Assembly (NCBI GenBank): GCA_019634895.1
Contig: JAHCAM010000010.1
Span: forward strand, 1 to 64,000
Direction: 5' to 3'
Origin: Steroidobacteraceae bacterium
Lineage (GTDB): Bacteria; Pseudomonadota; Gammaproteobacteria; Steroidobacterales; Steroidobacteraceae
Length of the DNA: 64,000 nt
In this document: positions 56,631 through 64,000 of the stretch, piece by piece
Numbering within the stretch: position 1 is the stretch's first letter
Layout of the letters: each line of letters begins with the position of its first letter
Notes under the pieces: generated by a model
The model's input: the letters and a program-made list of their open reading frames with translations, nothing else
What the model was told of the DNA's origin: nothing
The model's database searches: none
Translations under genes and position numbers: made by a program

Positions 56631-59600
56631 CGATTTCGGACATCTCGATCCGCCGTCCGGTCTTCGCCACGGTCATCAGCCTGATGCTGGTGATCCTCGG
56701 GCTGGTGTCGCTGACGCGCATCCCGGTGCGCGAGTTCCCCGAGGTGGACCCGGTGTTCGTGTCGGTCACGACCGACTACCGCGGTGCGGGCGCCGCCATC
56801 GTCGAGAACAAGATCACGCAGGTGATCGAGGACCGCATCGCCGGACTCGAGGGCATCGAGGCACTGCGCTCGAGTTCGCGCGACGGCCGCTCCGTCATCA
56901 ACATCGAGTTCTCCGCCGACCGCAACGTGGACGCGGCCGCCAACGACGTGCGCGACCGCGTCGGCCGCGTGCTCGACGACCTGCCGGAAGAAGCGAGCCC
57001 GCCCGAGATCCAGAAAGCCGAGGCGGGCCCCGAGGCGATCATTTTCCTGAACCTGTCCAGCGACCGCATGTCGGTGCTCGAGCTGACCGACTTCGCGGAG
57101 CGCGTGCTGATCGACCAGCTCTCGGCGGTGCCCGGGGTGTCGCGCGTCAACATCGGCGGCGAGCGCCGCCAGGCGGTGCGCATCTGGATCGACCGCCAGG
57201 CGCTGGCCGCCCGCGCGCTGACCGTCGCCGACATCGAGAGTGCGCTGCGGCGCGAGAACGTCGAGCTGCCGGCCGGCCGGCTGGAATCGACCGAGCGAGA
57301 GTTCGCGCTGCGCACCGACACGGGACTCTCGCGCGTCGAGGACTTCCGCCGCCTGCCGCTGGGGCGCGGGCCGGACGGCTACGTGGTGCGCCTGGGCGAG
57401 GTCGCGCGCGTGGAGCTCGCCGCCGAGAACGACCGCACCGTCGCCCGCACCATGGGCCTGCCGGGCATCAGCCTCGGCATCGAGCAGGTATCCAAGGCCA
57501 ACACGCTCGACGTCGCCAGGCAGGTGCGCGATACCGCGGCGCGCATCCAGTCCGGCCTGCCGGAAGGCACGGTGCTGTCCGTCAACTTCGACCGCGCCGT
57601 GTTCATCGAGGCCTCGCTGCGCGAGGTGCAGATCGCGCTCGGCATCTCGCTGACCATGGTGCTGGTCGTCATCTACCTGTTCCTCGGCAACCTGCGCGCC
57701 ACGCTGGTGCCGGCCGTGACCATCCCGGTCTCCATCATCGCGACCTTCCTGTTCATGGACGCGATGGGCTACTCGGTGAACGTGCTGACGCTGCTCGGCA
57801 TGGTGCTGGCGATCGGGCTGGTCGTGGACGACGCGATCGTGGTGCTCGAGAACATCTTCCGCCGCATCGAGGCGGGGCAGAAGCCGCTGCTCGCCGCGCT
57901 CGACGGCAGCCGCGAAATCGGCTTCGCGGTGATCGCGACCACGCTGGTGCTGATCTCGGTGTTCGTGCCGATCTCGTTCCTGCCCGGCGCCATCGGCCGG
58001 CTGTTCCGCGAGTTCGGCTTCACGCTGGCCGCGGCGGTCGCCTTCTCCTGCCTGGTCGCGCTGACGCTGACGCCGGCGATGGCGTCGCGCATGTTCCGCG
58101 ACCACGAACAGCGCAGCGGCGTCGCGCGCCGGCTCGACGCCTTCTTCCGCTCGCTGGCGAAGCTGTACGAAAAGCGGTTGCGCAGCCTGATCCGCCGCCC
58201 CTGGCTGGTGGTCGCCGGCACGGCGGGCCTGGTCGTCGTGGCCGCGCTCGCAATCAACGCGCTGCCGCGGGAGTTCGCGCCGGCCGAGGACCGCGGCGCC
58301 ATGCGCATCCAGCTGGTCGCCCCCGAGGGCTCGAGCCTCGAGTACACGGAGCGGCAGATGGCCGCCGCCGAGCAGATCCTGCTGCGCGAGAAGGATCGCT
58401 ACGGCGACATCCGCCGCTTCTCGCTGCGCATCGGCTCGGGCTTCGGCGGCGCCAGCGAGGTCAACGAAGCCAACGGCTTCCTCATCCTCGAGGACTGGCA
58501 CGACCGCGAGCGCAGCGCCGCCGAGGTCGCCGCATCGCTGTCGAAACAGCTCGCGCAGCTGCCGGGCGTGCGCGCGGACGTGTTCCTGCCGCAGGGGCTC
58601 GGCTCGCGCGGCGGCCGGCCGGTGCAGGTCGTGATCGGCGGCCCCGACTACGACACGCTGGCGCAGTGGAGCGACGTCCTGCTCGAGGCCGCGCGCGCGA
58701 ACCCCGGCCTCACCGGCGTCGACACCAACTACCGCGAGCGCAAGCCGCAGCTGCGGGTGTCGGTGGACCGCGACCGGGCGGCCGAGCTCGGCGTGTCGCT
58801 GGAGACCATCGGCCGCACGCTCGAGACCGTGCTCGGATCGCGCGTGGTGACCACCTACATCGACCGCGGCCGCGAATACCGCGTGATCCTGCAGGGACAG
58901 GCCGGCGACCGCGCCACGCCCACGGACCTGCAGAACCTCTACGTGCGCTCGACCCGCGGCAACGGACTGGTGCCGCTCGCCAACCTGATCACGATCGAGG
59001 AGACGGCCGGGCCGGTCCAGCTCAACCGCTTCGACCGGCTGCGCGCCATCACCATCAGCGCCGGCCTCGCGCCGGGCTACACCATGGGCCAGGCGGTCGC
59101 CTTCTTCCAGGACCTGGTGCGCGAGCGGCTGCCGCCCGCGGCGAGGCTGTCGTTCGACGGCGAGGCGCGCGAGTACCTGCGCACGCAGGGGCAGCTGTGG
59201 ACCACCTTCGTGTTCGCCGTCGCGATCGTGTTCCTGGTGCTGGCGGCGCAGTTCGAGAGCTTCAAGCACCCGGCGGTGATCATGACCACGGTGCCGCTCG
59301 CCGTAGTCGGCGCGTTCGTCGGCATGTGGATCTACAACCTGTTCGGCGCGCGCATGTCGCTCAACGTCTTCAGCCAGATCGCGCTGATCATGCTGATCGG
59401 CATCTCGGCGAAGAACGGCGTGCTGATCGTCGAGTTCGCCAACCAGCTGCGCGACCGCGGGCTCGAGCGCGTGGAGGCCGTGGTGCAGGCGGCGGCCATC
59501 CGCCTGCGGCCGGTGCTGATGACCAGCCTGTGCACGGCATTCGGCGCGACCCCGCTGCTGCTGGCCACCGGCGCCGGCGCCGAGCAGCGCGAGCCGATCG

Positions 59601-59791
59601 GCGTGGTGGTCTTCTTCGGCACCACCATCTCGGTGTTGCTGACTCTGTTCGTGGTGCCTTCGGTGTACGCCCTGGTCGCCGGCAGCCACCGCTCCCCGCG
59701 CTACCTGGCGGGACTCATTGACCGCCTGCGCCGGCTCGAGCCGGCGCCGGTGTCAACCCAAGATGGCCAGTCCCAAGTTACTGAAAAATAA
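56627..59791 (+). CDS. HAE1-family RND multidrug efflux pump
   Basis: A 1054-residue inner-membrane transporter of AcrB/MexF size with 12 membrane helices and two large periplasmic loops. The opening (ISDISIRRPVFATVISLMLVILGLVSLTRIPVREFPEVDPVFVSVTTDYRGAGAAIVENKITQVIED) is family-typical. Helix 4 contains GLVVDDAIVVLENIFRRIE, with the paired Asp residues for proton relay, and the end contains the LMTSLCTAFGATPLLLATGAGAEQREPIGVVVFFG block. It is translationally coupled to the adaptor. Drugs or lipids pumped cannot be told from sequence. Confidence 0.96.
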   Translation: MTISDISIRRPVFATVISLMLVILGLVSLTRIPVREFPEVDPVFVSVTTDYRGAGAAIVENKITQVIEDRIAGLEGIEALRSSSRDGRSVINIEFSADRNVDAAANDVRDRVGRVLDDLPEEASPPEIQKAEAGPEAIIFLNLSSDRMSVLELTDFAERVLIDQLSAVPGVSRVNIGGERRQAVRIWIDRQALAARALTVADIESALRRENVELPAGRLESTEREFALRTDTGLSRVEDFRRLPLGRGPDGYVVRLGEVARVELAAENDRTVARTMGLPGISLGIEQVSKANTLDVARQVRDTAARIQSGLPEGTVLSVNFDRAVFIEASLREVQIALGISLTMVLVVIYLFLGNLRATLVPAVTIPVSIIATFLFMDAMGYSVNVLTLLGMVLAIGLVVDDAIVVLENIFRRIEAGQKPLLAALDGSREIGFAVIATTLVLISVFVPISFLPGAIGRLFREFGFTLAAAVAFSCLVALTLTPAMASRMFRDHEQRSGVARRLDAFFRSLAKLYEKRLRSLIRRPWLVVAGTAGLVVVAALAINALPREFAPAEDRGAMRIQLVAPEGSSLEYTERQMAAAEQILLREKDRYGDIRRFSLRIGSGFGGASEVNEANGFLILEDWHDRERSAAEVAASLSKQLAQLPGVRADVFLPQGLGSRGGRPVQVVIGGPDYDTLAQWSDVLLEAARANPGLTGVDTNYRERKPQLRVSVDRDRAAELGVSLETIGRTLETVLGSRVVTTYIDRGREYRVILQGQAGDRATPTDLQNLYVRSTRGNGLVPLANLITIEETAGPVQLNRFDRLRAITISAGLAPGYTMGQAVAFFQDLVRERLPPAARLSFDGEAREYLRTQGQLWTTFVFAVAIVFLVLAAQFESFKHPAVIMTTVPLAVVGAFVGMWIYNLFGARMSLNVFSQIALIMLIGISAKNGVLIVEFANQLRDRGLERVEAVVQAAAIRLRPVLMTSLCTAFGATPLLLATGAGAEQREPIGVVVFFGTTISVLLTLFVVPSVYALVAGSHRSPRYLAGLIDRLRRLEPAPVSTQDGQSQVTEK

Positions 59792-59941
59792 GGGCTGATG
59801 TCCAGAATCCGGGCCCGCCGCCACCCCGGGCTGGTAGAATCCCACTCCGTTCCAACCCCGTCCGGACGAAGCTAGCGGGCCACGGCGCGCGCCGGGTCCG
59901 GGGGCCGGATTTCCGCCCCGCGGGGACCGCAGGAGAGACGC

Positions 59942-61444
59942 GTGGCGACTGGCTCACCCTACCAGCAGCTCGAGCAGGAGTTCCGCAGGCTGCACGCCTT
60001 CCGCGGCGTGCTTGCGCTGCTGCGCTGGGATGCGGCCGTGACCATGCCGCGCGGCAGCGCCGACCTGCGCGGCGACCAGCTCGCCGCGCTGCAGATCGAG
60101 GTGCACAACCTGCTGGTGTCGCCGCGCATCGCGCGGCTGCTCGACCGCGCCGACGCGGGCGCGGCGACGCTCGCCGGCTGGCAGGCGGCGAACCTGCGCG
60201 AGATGCGCCGACTGCACGACCACGCGATCGCGACGCCGCCGTCGCTGGTCGCGCGCATGGCGAAAGCCGTCGCGCGCGCCGAGGCGCGCTGGCGCGAGGC
60301 GCGCGAGGCCAATGACTTCGGCGTGCTCGCGCCGCAGCTCGACGAGACCGTCAAGCTGGTGCGCAGCAAGGCGGAACTGCTTGCGCAGCGCTTCTCGCTC
60401 GATCCCTGGGATGCGCTCGCGGACGAGTTCACGCCGGGACTGATGTCGAAGCACATCGACGCGATCTTCACGCCGCTGACGCAGCGGCTGCCGGGCCTGG
60501 TGACCGAGGCGATCGAGCTGCAGTCCGCCGCGCCTGCGCTGCCGATCGAGGGACGCTTCTCCGCAAGCCGCCAGCGCGGCCTGTGCACCGACGTCATGAA
60601 GGCGCTCGGCTTCCCGTTCGACCGCGGGCGTTTCGACGAGAGCGACCATCCCTTCACCGAGGGCGTCCCCGGCGACATCCGCATCACCACGCGCTTCGTG
60701 CAGAAGGACCCGTTCCAGGGGCTGCTGGGCGCGCTGCACGAGACCGGCCAGGCGCTCTACGACCTCGGGCTGCCGGCGGAGTGGCTGGACCAGCCGGTCG
60801 GGCAGGACCGCGGCATGGCGCTCGAGGAGAGCCAGTCGCTGCTGCTCGAGATGATGGTCGGCCGCAGCCGCGCGTTCGTGACCTTCCTGCGGCCGCTGCT
60901 CGAGAAGCACTACGGGGCGGCCGGTCCCGAGTGGGCAGAGGAAAACCTGTACCGGCGCCTCAACCGCGTCGAGCGCGGCACCAACCGCATGGACGCGGAC
61001 GAACTGACCTACCAGACGCACATCTGGATGCGCTACGAACTGGAGCGGCGCCTGCTGTCGGGCGAGCTCGCGGTGAAGGACCTGCGCGATGCCTGGAACG
61101 CGCTGTCGTCCGACCGCCTCGGGCTGGTGCCGGCCTCGGACCTCGAGGGCTGCCTGCAGGACATCCACTGGGCGGTCGGCTCGTTCGGGCACTTTCCGTC
61201 CTACGGCGTCGGCGCCGTGATCGCCGGCCAGCTCTGGGAAGCGATGCGCGAAGAGCAGCCCGGCCTGGAGGCCGAGATCGCCGGCGGGCAGTTCGCGGGG
61301 CTGTTCGGCTGGCTGCGCGAACGGGTCCATTCGATGGGCGCGAAGCTGCCGGTGCCGGCGCTGGTCGAGCACGCCACCGGGCGACCGCTGACGGCGACGC
61401 CCTTCCTGCGTTACCTCGAGCGCAAGTACGTCGCCGAGTTCTGA
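59942..61444 (+). CDS. M32-family carboxypeptidase-like protein with altered active-site His residues
   Basis: A 500-residue protein of normal M32 length, read from GTG at 59942. Family blocks are present: [46 protein letters not shown] and [26 protein letters not shown]. The metal motif HEXXH reads H266-E-T-G-Q270, so the second zinc His is Gln. The usual His in HESQ reads Glu (E295-E296-S-Q); the zinc-ligand Glu (E296) stays. It may be a low-activity or non-peptidase member, or may use another metal geometry. It is alone between the RND genes and ttcA. Confidence 0.88.
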   Translation: MATGSPYQQLEQEFRRLHAFRGVLALLRWDAAVTMPRGSADLRGDQLAALQIEVHNLLVSPRIARLLDRADAGAATLAGWQAANLREMRRLHDHAIATPPSLVARMAKAVARAEARWREAREANDFGVLAPQLDETVKLVRSKAELLAQRFSLDPWDALADEFTPGLMSKHIDAIFTPLTQRLPGLVTEAIELQSAAPALPIEGRFSASRQRGLCTDVMKALGFPFDRGRFDESDHPFTEGVPGDIRITTRFVQKDPFQGLLGALHETGQALYDLGLPAEWLDQPVGQDRGMALEESQSLLLEMMVGRSRAFVTFLRPLLEKHYGAAGPEWAEENLYRRLNRVERGTNRMDADELTYQTHIWMRYELERRLLSGELAVKDLRDAWNALSSDRLGLVPASDLEGCLQDIHWAVGSFGHFPSYGVGAVIAGQLWEAMREEQPGLEAEIAGGQFAGLFGWLRERVHSMGAKLPVPALVEHATGRPLTATPFLRYLERKYVAEF

Positions 61445-61463
61445 CGCTTCCTATAATCGCGGG

Positions 61464-62279
61464 ATGATTCCGGCAATACAGGAACCCTCGGGCAACTTCC
61501 GGCGCCTCGCCGCGCGGCTGCGGGGCCTGGCGGGGAAGGCGATCGCCGACTTCGGCATGATCGGCGAGGGCGATCGCGTCATGGTCTGCCTGTCCGGCGG
61601 CAAGGATTCATACACGCTGCTCGACCTGCTGCTGTCGCTGCAGCGCGCGGCGCCCGTGCGCTTCGAGCTCGCCGCAGTCAACCTCGACCAGAAGCAGCCG
61701 GGATTCCCGGCGCAGGTGCTGCCGGAGCATTGCGCCGCGCTCGGCGTGCCGTTCCACCAGATCGAGCAGGACACCTACTCGGTCGTGAAGCGCGTGATTC
61801 CGGAGGGGCGCACGCAGTGCGGCCTGTGCAGCCGGCTGCGGCGCGGCGCGCTGTACCGCTTCGCGCGCGAGCACGGCTTCACGCGCATCGCGCTCGGCCA
61901 CCATCGCGACGACATCGTCGAGACGCTGTTCCTGAACCTGTTCCACGGCGGCCGTCTCAAGGCGATGCCGCCGAAGCTGCTGTCCGACGACGGCGCCAAC
62001 GTGGTCATCCGCCCGCTGTACTACGTGCCGGAGCGCGAGATCGCGCGCTATGCGCGCGCGCGCGGCTTCCCGATCATTCCCTGCACGCTGTGCGGCTCGC
62101 AGCCGAACCTGCAGCGCGAGGCCATCGCGCGCATGCTGGCCGCCTGGGAGCGCGAGAGCCCGGGCCGGGTCGACTCGATCTTCACGGCGCTGTGCAACGT
62201 GGATCCCTCGCACCTCGCCGACCCGGGTGCCTTCGACTTTGCGGCGCTCGAGCGCCGCGCAAGCGATGCGGACGGCTGA
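61464..62279 (+). CDS. ttcA: tRNA 2-thiocytidine synthetase TtcA
   Basis: A 271-residue enzyme that adds sulfur to C32 of some tRNAs. The ATP-binding PP-loop is SGGKDS (about residues 45-50). Two Cys pairs expected for the iron-sulfur cluster are present ([33 protein letters not shown]). [33 protein letters not shown] is fully family-like. The start at 61464 follows the M32 gene by 19 bases, and the stop overlaps the next gene by 14 bases, so they may be co-transcribed. Confidence 0.95.
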   Translation: MIPAIQEPSGNFRRLAARLRGLAGKAIADFGMIGEGDRVMVCLSGGKDSYTLLDLLLSLQRAAPVRFELAAVNLDQKQPGFPAQVLPEHCAALGVPFHQIEQDTYSVVKRVIPEGRTQCGLCSRLRRGALYRFAREHGFTRIALGHHRDDIVETLFLNLFHGGRLKAMPPKLLSDDGANVVIRPLYYVPEREIARYARARGFPIIPCTLCGSQPNLQREAIARMLAAWERESPGRVDSIFTALCNVDPSHLADPGAFDFAALERRASDADG

Positions 62280-63801
62280 AGCGCCGCCGCCGCTGCCGAA
62301 CAGCTACTGGGTCGAGCCCGGCCGCATCCTCGCGGGCGAGTATCCCGCCGGCGCGGACGAGGAGGCGACGCTGGCGCGATTGCGGCGCCTGCTCGATGCC
62401 GGCATCGACTGCTTCATCGACCTGACCGAGCCCGGGGAGCGGCAGCCGTACGAGTCGTTCCTGCCCGGGCCGTACTCCAGCCGGCCGGTCGTCTACCAGC
62501 GCCTGCCGATCCGCGACCATGGGCTGCCGCGGTCGCCGGCCGAGATGCAGGAAATACTCGACGAGCTGGACGCTGCGCTGGCCGAGGGCCGGTGCGTCTA
62601 CCTGCATTGCCGCGCGGGCATCGGCCGCACCAACCTGGTCGCCGGCTGCTGGTTCGCGGCGGCGGGCATCGCCGGCGACGTCGCGCTGGCGAGGCTGAAC
62701 GCACGCTGGCAGGGCAGCGCGCGCGCGCAGAGCTGGCCGACCGTGCCGGAAACCGACGCGCAGAGCGACTACGTGCGCGGCTGGCAGCCGCTCGGTCCGC
62801 CGCGGCGCGATGCTGCCGCCGTGCTGCGGGCGCCCGTGGGCGAGGCGCCGCCCGCCGGCGGCCCGCGCGAGCGGGTGCGCGGCCTGATGCTCGGACTCGC
62901 GGCGGGCGATGCGCTCGGTCAGTCCGCCCGCGGCCTGCGCCCGGGCCAGGAACCGCCGTCCGGGGAATTCGCCGGCAATGCCACGCGCGGATTGCCGCCG
63001 GGGGCCTGGTCGGACAAGACCGCAATGGCGCTGTGCCTCGCCGAAAGCGTCGTGCAGTGCGGCGGCGCCGACGGTGCCGACCAGGTGCGGCGCTACCGCT
63101 CGTGGCAGCGCGACGGGCACTGGTCGAGCACCGGCGCCTGCGTCGGCATTTCGGCAGCGACGGCGAAGGCGCTCGCCACCGCACAGTGGACCGGCAATCC
63201 GTACTCCGGCTCGCACGACCCGGTATCCGCCTCGGCCGAGCCGCTTGCGCGCCTCGGTCCTGTCGTCGCCTGGTACCGCGCGGATGCGCGCGTGGCGCTG
63301 GACGCGGCCGCGAGCAGCGCGCGCGTCACGCACCAGGCGCCGCTGGTGCTCGATGCCGCGCGCTACCTCGCGGCGCTGCTGGTCGGCGCGCTCGCCGGCG
63401 CCGGCAAGGACGCACTGCTGGCGCCGATGTTCAGCCCGGAGCCCGGACTCTGGGAGGTCGTCGCGCTCAGGCCGCGCATCCGCGAGATCGCCGAAGGCTC
63501 CTGGCGCCGCCGGCGGCCGCGGCGGCTGGTCCCGCCGGGACAGGAGCCGGCGGTCGCGCTCGAAGCCGCGCTCTGGTCGTTCGGGCAGGGCCACGACCTG
63601 CGGCAGTGCCTGCAGGCAGCAGCGGGCCTGGGCGGCGAGGCCGACACCGTGGCCGCGATCACCGGCCAGCTCGCAGGCGCGCACTACGGCGAGTCCGCGC
63701 TGCCGGCGGGCTGGCGCGCCTGCCTCGCGCGCGGCGAGGAGATTGTCGCGCTGGCGGATGCGCTCTTCGCAGCGGCGCCGGCGGCGGCGGCGAAAGCATG
63801 A
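62266..63801 (+). CDS. dual-specificity phosphatase fused to ADP-ribosylglycohydrolase-like domain
   Basis: A 511-residue fusion read from the ATG at 62266. Residues 10-165 form a cysteine phosphatase ([49 protein letters not shown] with the HCX5R loop). Residues 200-500 form an ADP-ribosylglycohydrolase ([63 protein letters not shown]). The canonical metal-binding DDT is DKT here and the second GGD is GGE, so the magnesium site is altered. It may remove ADP-ribose from a target and phosphate from another, or work on a combined modification. It overlaps ttcA by 14 bases. Confidence 0.88.
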   Translation: MRTAEAPPPLPNSYWVEPGRILAGEYPAGADEEATLARLRRLLDAGIDCFIDLTEPGERQPYESFLPGPYSSRPVVYQRLPIRDHGLPRSPAEMQEILDELDAALAEGRCVYLHCRAGIGRTNLVAGCWFAAAGIAGDVALARLNARWQGSARAQSWPTVPETDAQSDYVRGWQPLGPPRRDAAAVLRAPVGEAPPAGGPRERVRGLMLGLAAGDALGQSARGLRPGQEPPSGEFAGNATRGLPPGAWSDKTAMALCLAESVVQCGGADGADQVRRYRSWQRDGHWSSTGACVGISAATAKALATAQWTGNPYSGSHDPVSASAEPLARLGPVVAWYRADARVALDAAASSARVTHQAPLVLDAARYLAALLVGALAGAGKDALLAPMFSPEPGLWEVVALRPRIREIAEGSWRRRRPRRLVPPGQEPAVALEAALWSFGQGHDLRQCLQAAAGLGGEADTVAAITGQLAGAHYGESALPAGWRACLARGEEIVALADALFAAAPAAAAKA

Positions 63802-64000
63802 GCACCCGCAGCAGGCGCGAGCGGCGCGACCAGCCGGCCTGGGCGCATTACCCGGACCACCGGCTGCTCGACGTGCGCCTGTGCGACCTCGGGCTCGGCA
63901 TCGAGGGCACGCCGGTCGAAGGCCTGGTGCGGCGCCTGTACGGCGAACTGGCCGGGCAGGGACTGCCGCTGCGGCCGCATTGCTGGATCTCGCTCGAATG
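63798..64000 (+). CDS. putative zinc-binding metallopeptidase, 3' end outside window
   Basis: The gene begins with an ATGA overlap with the fusion gene and runs out of the window, leaving about 67 residues ([19 protein letters not shown], then RLLDVRLCDLGLGIEGTPVEGLVRRLYGELAGQGLPLRPHCWIS). The RLCDLGLxIEGTPVE block and the predicted helix-turn before RPHxW match the start of proteins annotated as putative zinc-binding metallopeptidases. The HExxH part would lie beyond 64000 and cannot be checked here. It appears to be the last gene of a four-gene run with M32, ttcA and the phosphatase fusion. Confidence 0.7.
   Translation, partial: MSTRSRRERRDQPAWAHYPDHRLLDVRLCDLGLGIEGTPVEGLVRRLYGELAGQGLPLRPHCWISLE

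Noticed and set aside
56453-59689. A 1078-codon open frame on the minus strand over the RND pump
   Set aside because: The sense frame encodes a complete HAE1 pump with all family motifs. The antisense frame is low complexity and has no recognisable domain.
1-64000. tRNA, rRNA, CRISPR and transposase genes
   Set aside because: No cloverleaf, rRNA block, regular repeat-spacer array or transposase-like protein was recognised by reading. Small RNAs without protein-coding marks could have been missed.

Overview
The window is a high-GC chromosomal segment that reads as a gammaproteobacterium, possibly of the Nevskiales/Steroidobacterales type. That is an inference from gene content: a class III PHA synthase pair (phaE-phaC) with PhaR and a phasin, a TonB-dependent receptor divergent from a TPR-sulfotransferase, ttcA, an HAE-type RND pump and many secreted proteins of unknown function. 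No tRNA, rRNA, CRISPR array or transposase gene was seen.

Layout. 1-4260 is an accessory patch: a 5'-truncated HNH endonuclease, a Fic protein, a helix-hairpin-helix membrane protein, a nucleotidyltransferase/HEPN-like pair behind a perfect 22-bp palindrome, and a decayed toxin-antitoxin pair whose antitoxin has lost its HTH core. 4265-20433 holds housekeeping and envelope genes: FecR/DUF6600, RDD, a GGDEF cyclase, a 2OG oxygenase, an APC permease, an OmpA-like protein, a DUF6351-like hydrolase, three lipoproteins, a GbsR/MarR regulator with an apparently leaderless promoter, and a lipoprotein ending in a phospholipase A2-like domain. 20544-21308 is a dimethylargininase-like enzyme.

21362-39588 (minus strand) is the centrepiece: ten genes with gaps of 36 bp or less, or overlaps. 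In transcription order they are a CHASE2 adenylate cyclase, a TPR-beta-barrel protein, a FecR-domain protein, a flavoprotein fused to two cyclic-nucleotide-binding domains and a four-cluster ferredoxin, a di-heme cytochrome b, an FHA-transmembrane-decaheme cytochrome, a lipoprotein with two GlcG-like domains, an outer-membrane porin, a decaheme cytochrome fused to LVIVD repeats, and a five-heme cytochrome. Together they could form a complete electron path between cytoplasmic NAD(P)H and the cell exterior, with cAMP made and sensed by the same operon. The direction of electron flow and the outside partner cannot be read from sequence.

39716-52493 returns to mixed genes: a TonB-like protein, DUF1203, PhoX-like, TonB receptor, TPR-sulfotransferase, DUF192, a PadR/HAAS membrane module, a LEA14-like lipoprotein and an AraC-MGMT fusion. 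52600-55528 is the PHA granule locus, with a likely PhaR operator between phasin and phaEC. 55557-59791 is an RND efflux pair. 59942-64000 holds an M32 peptidase with altered active-site residues, ttcA, a phosphatase-ADP-ribosylglycohydrolase fusion and the start of a putative metallopeptidase.

Repeats. A dispersed palindromic family with core GGACGCGTCC occurs 11 times, mostly as inverted pairs next to gene ends. A second family ends in GACCCGGCACC. Both have landed inside the porin coding sequence and are read through in frame. A second element also supplies the stop codon of the five-heme cytochrome. GC content is high enough that nearly every gene has long antisense open frames; these were not annotated.
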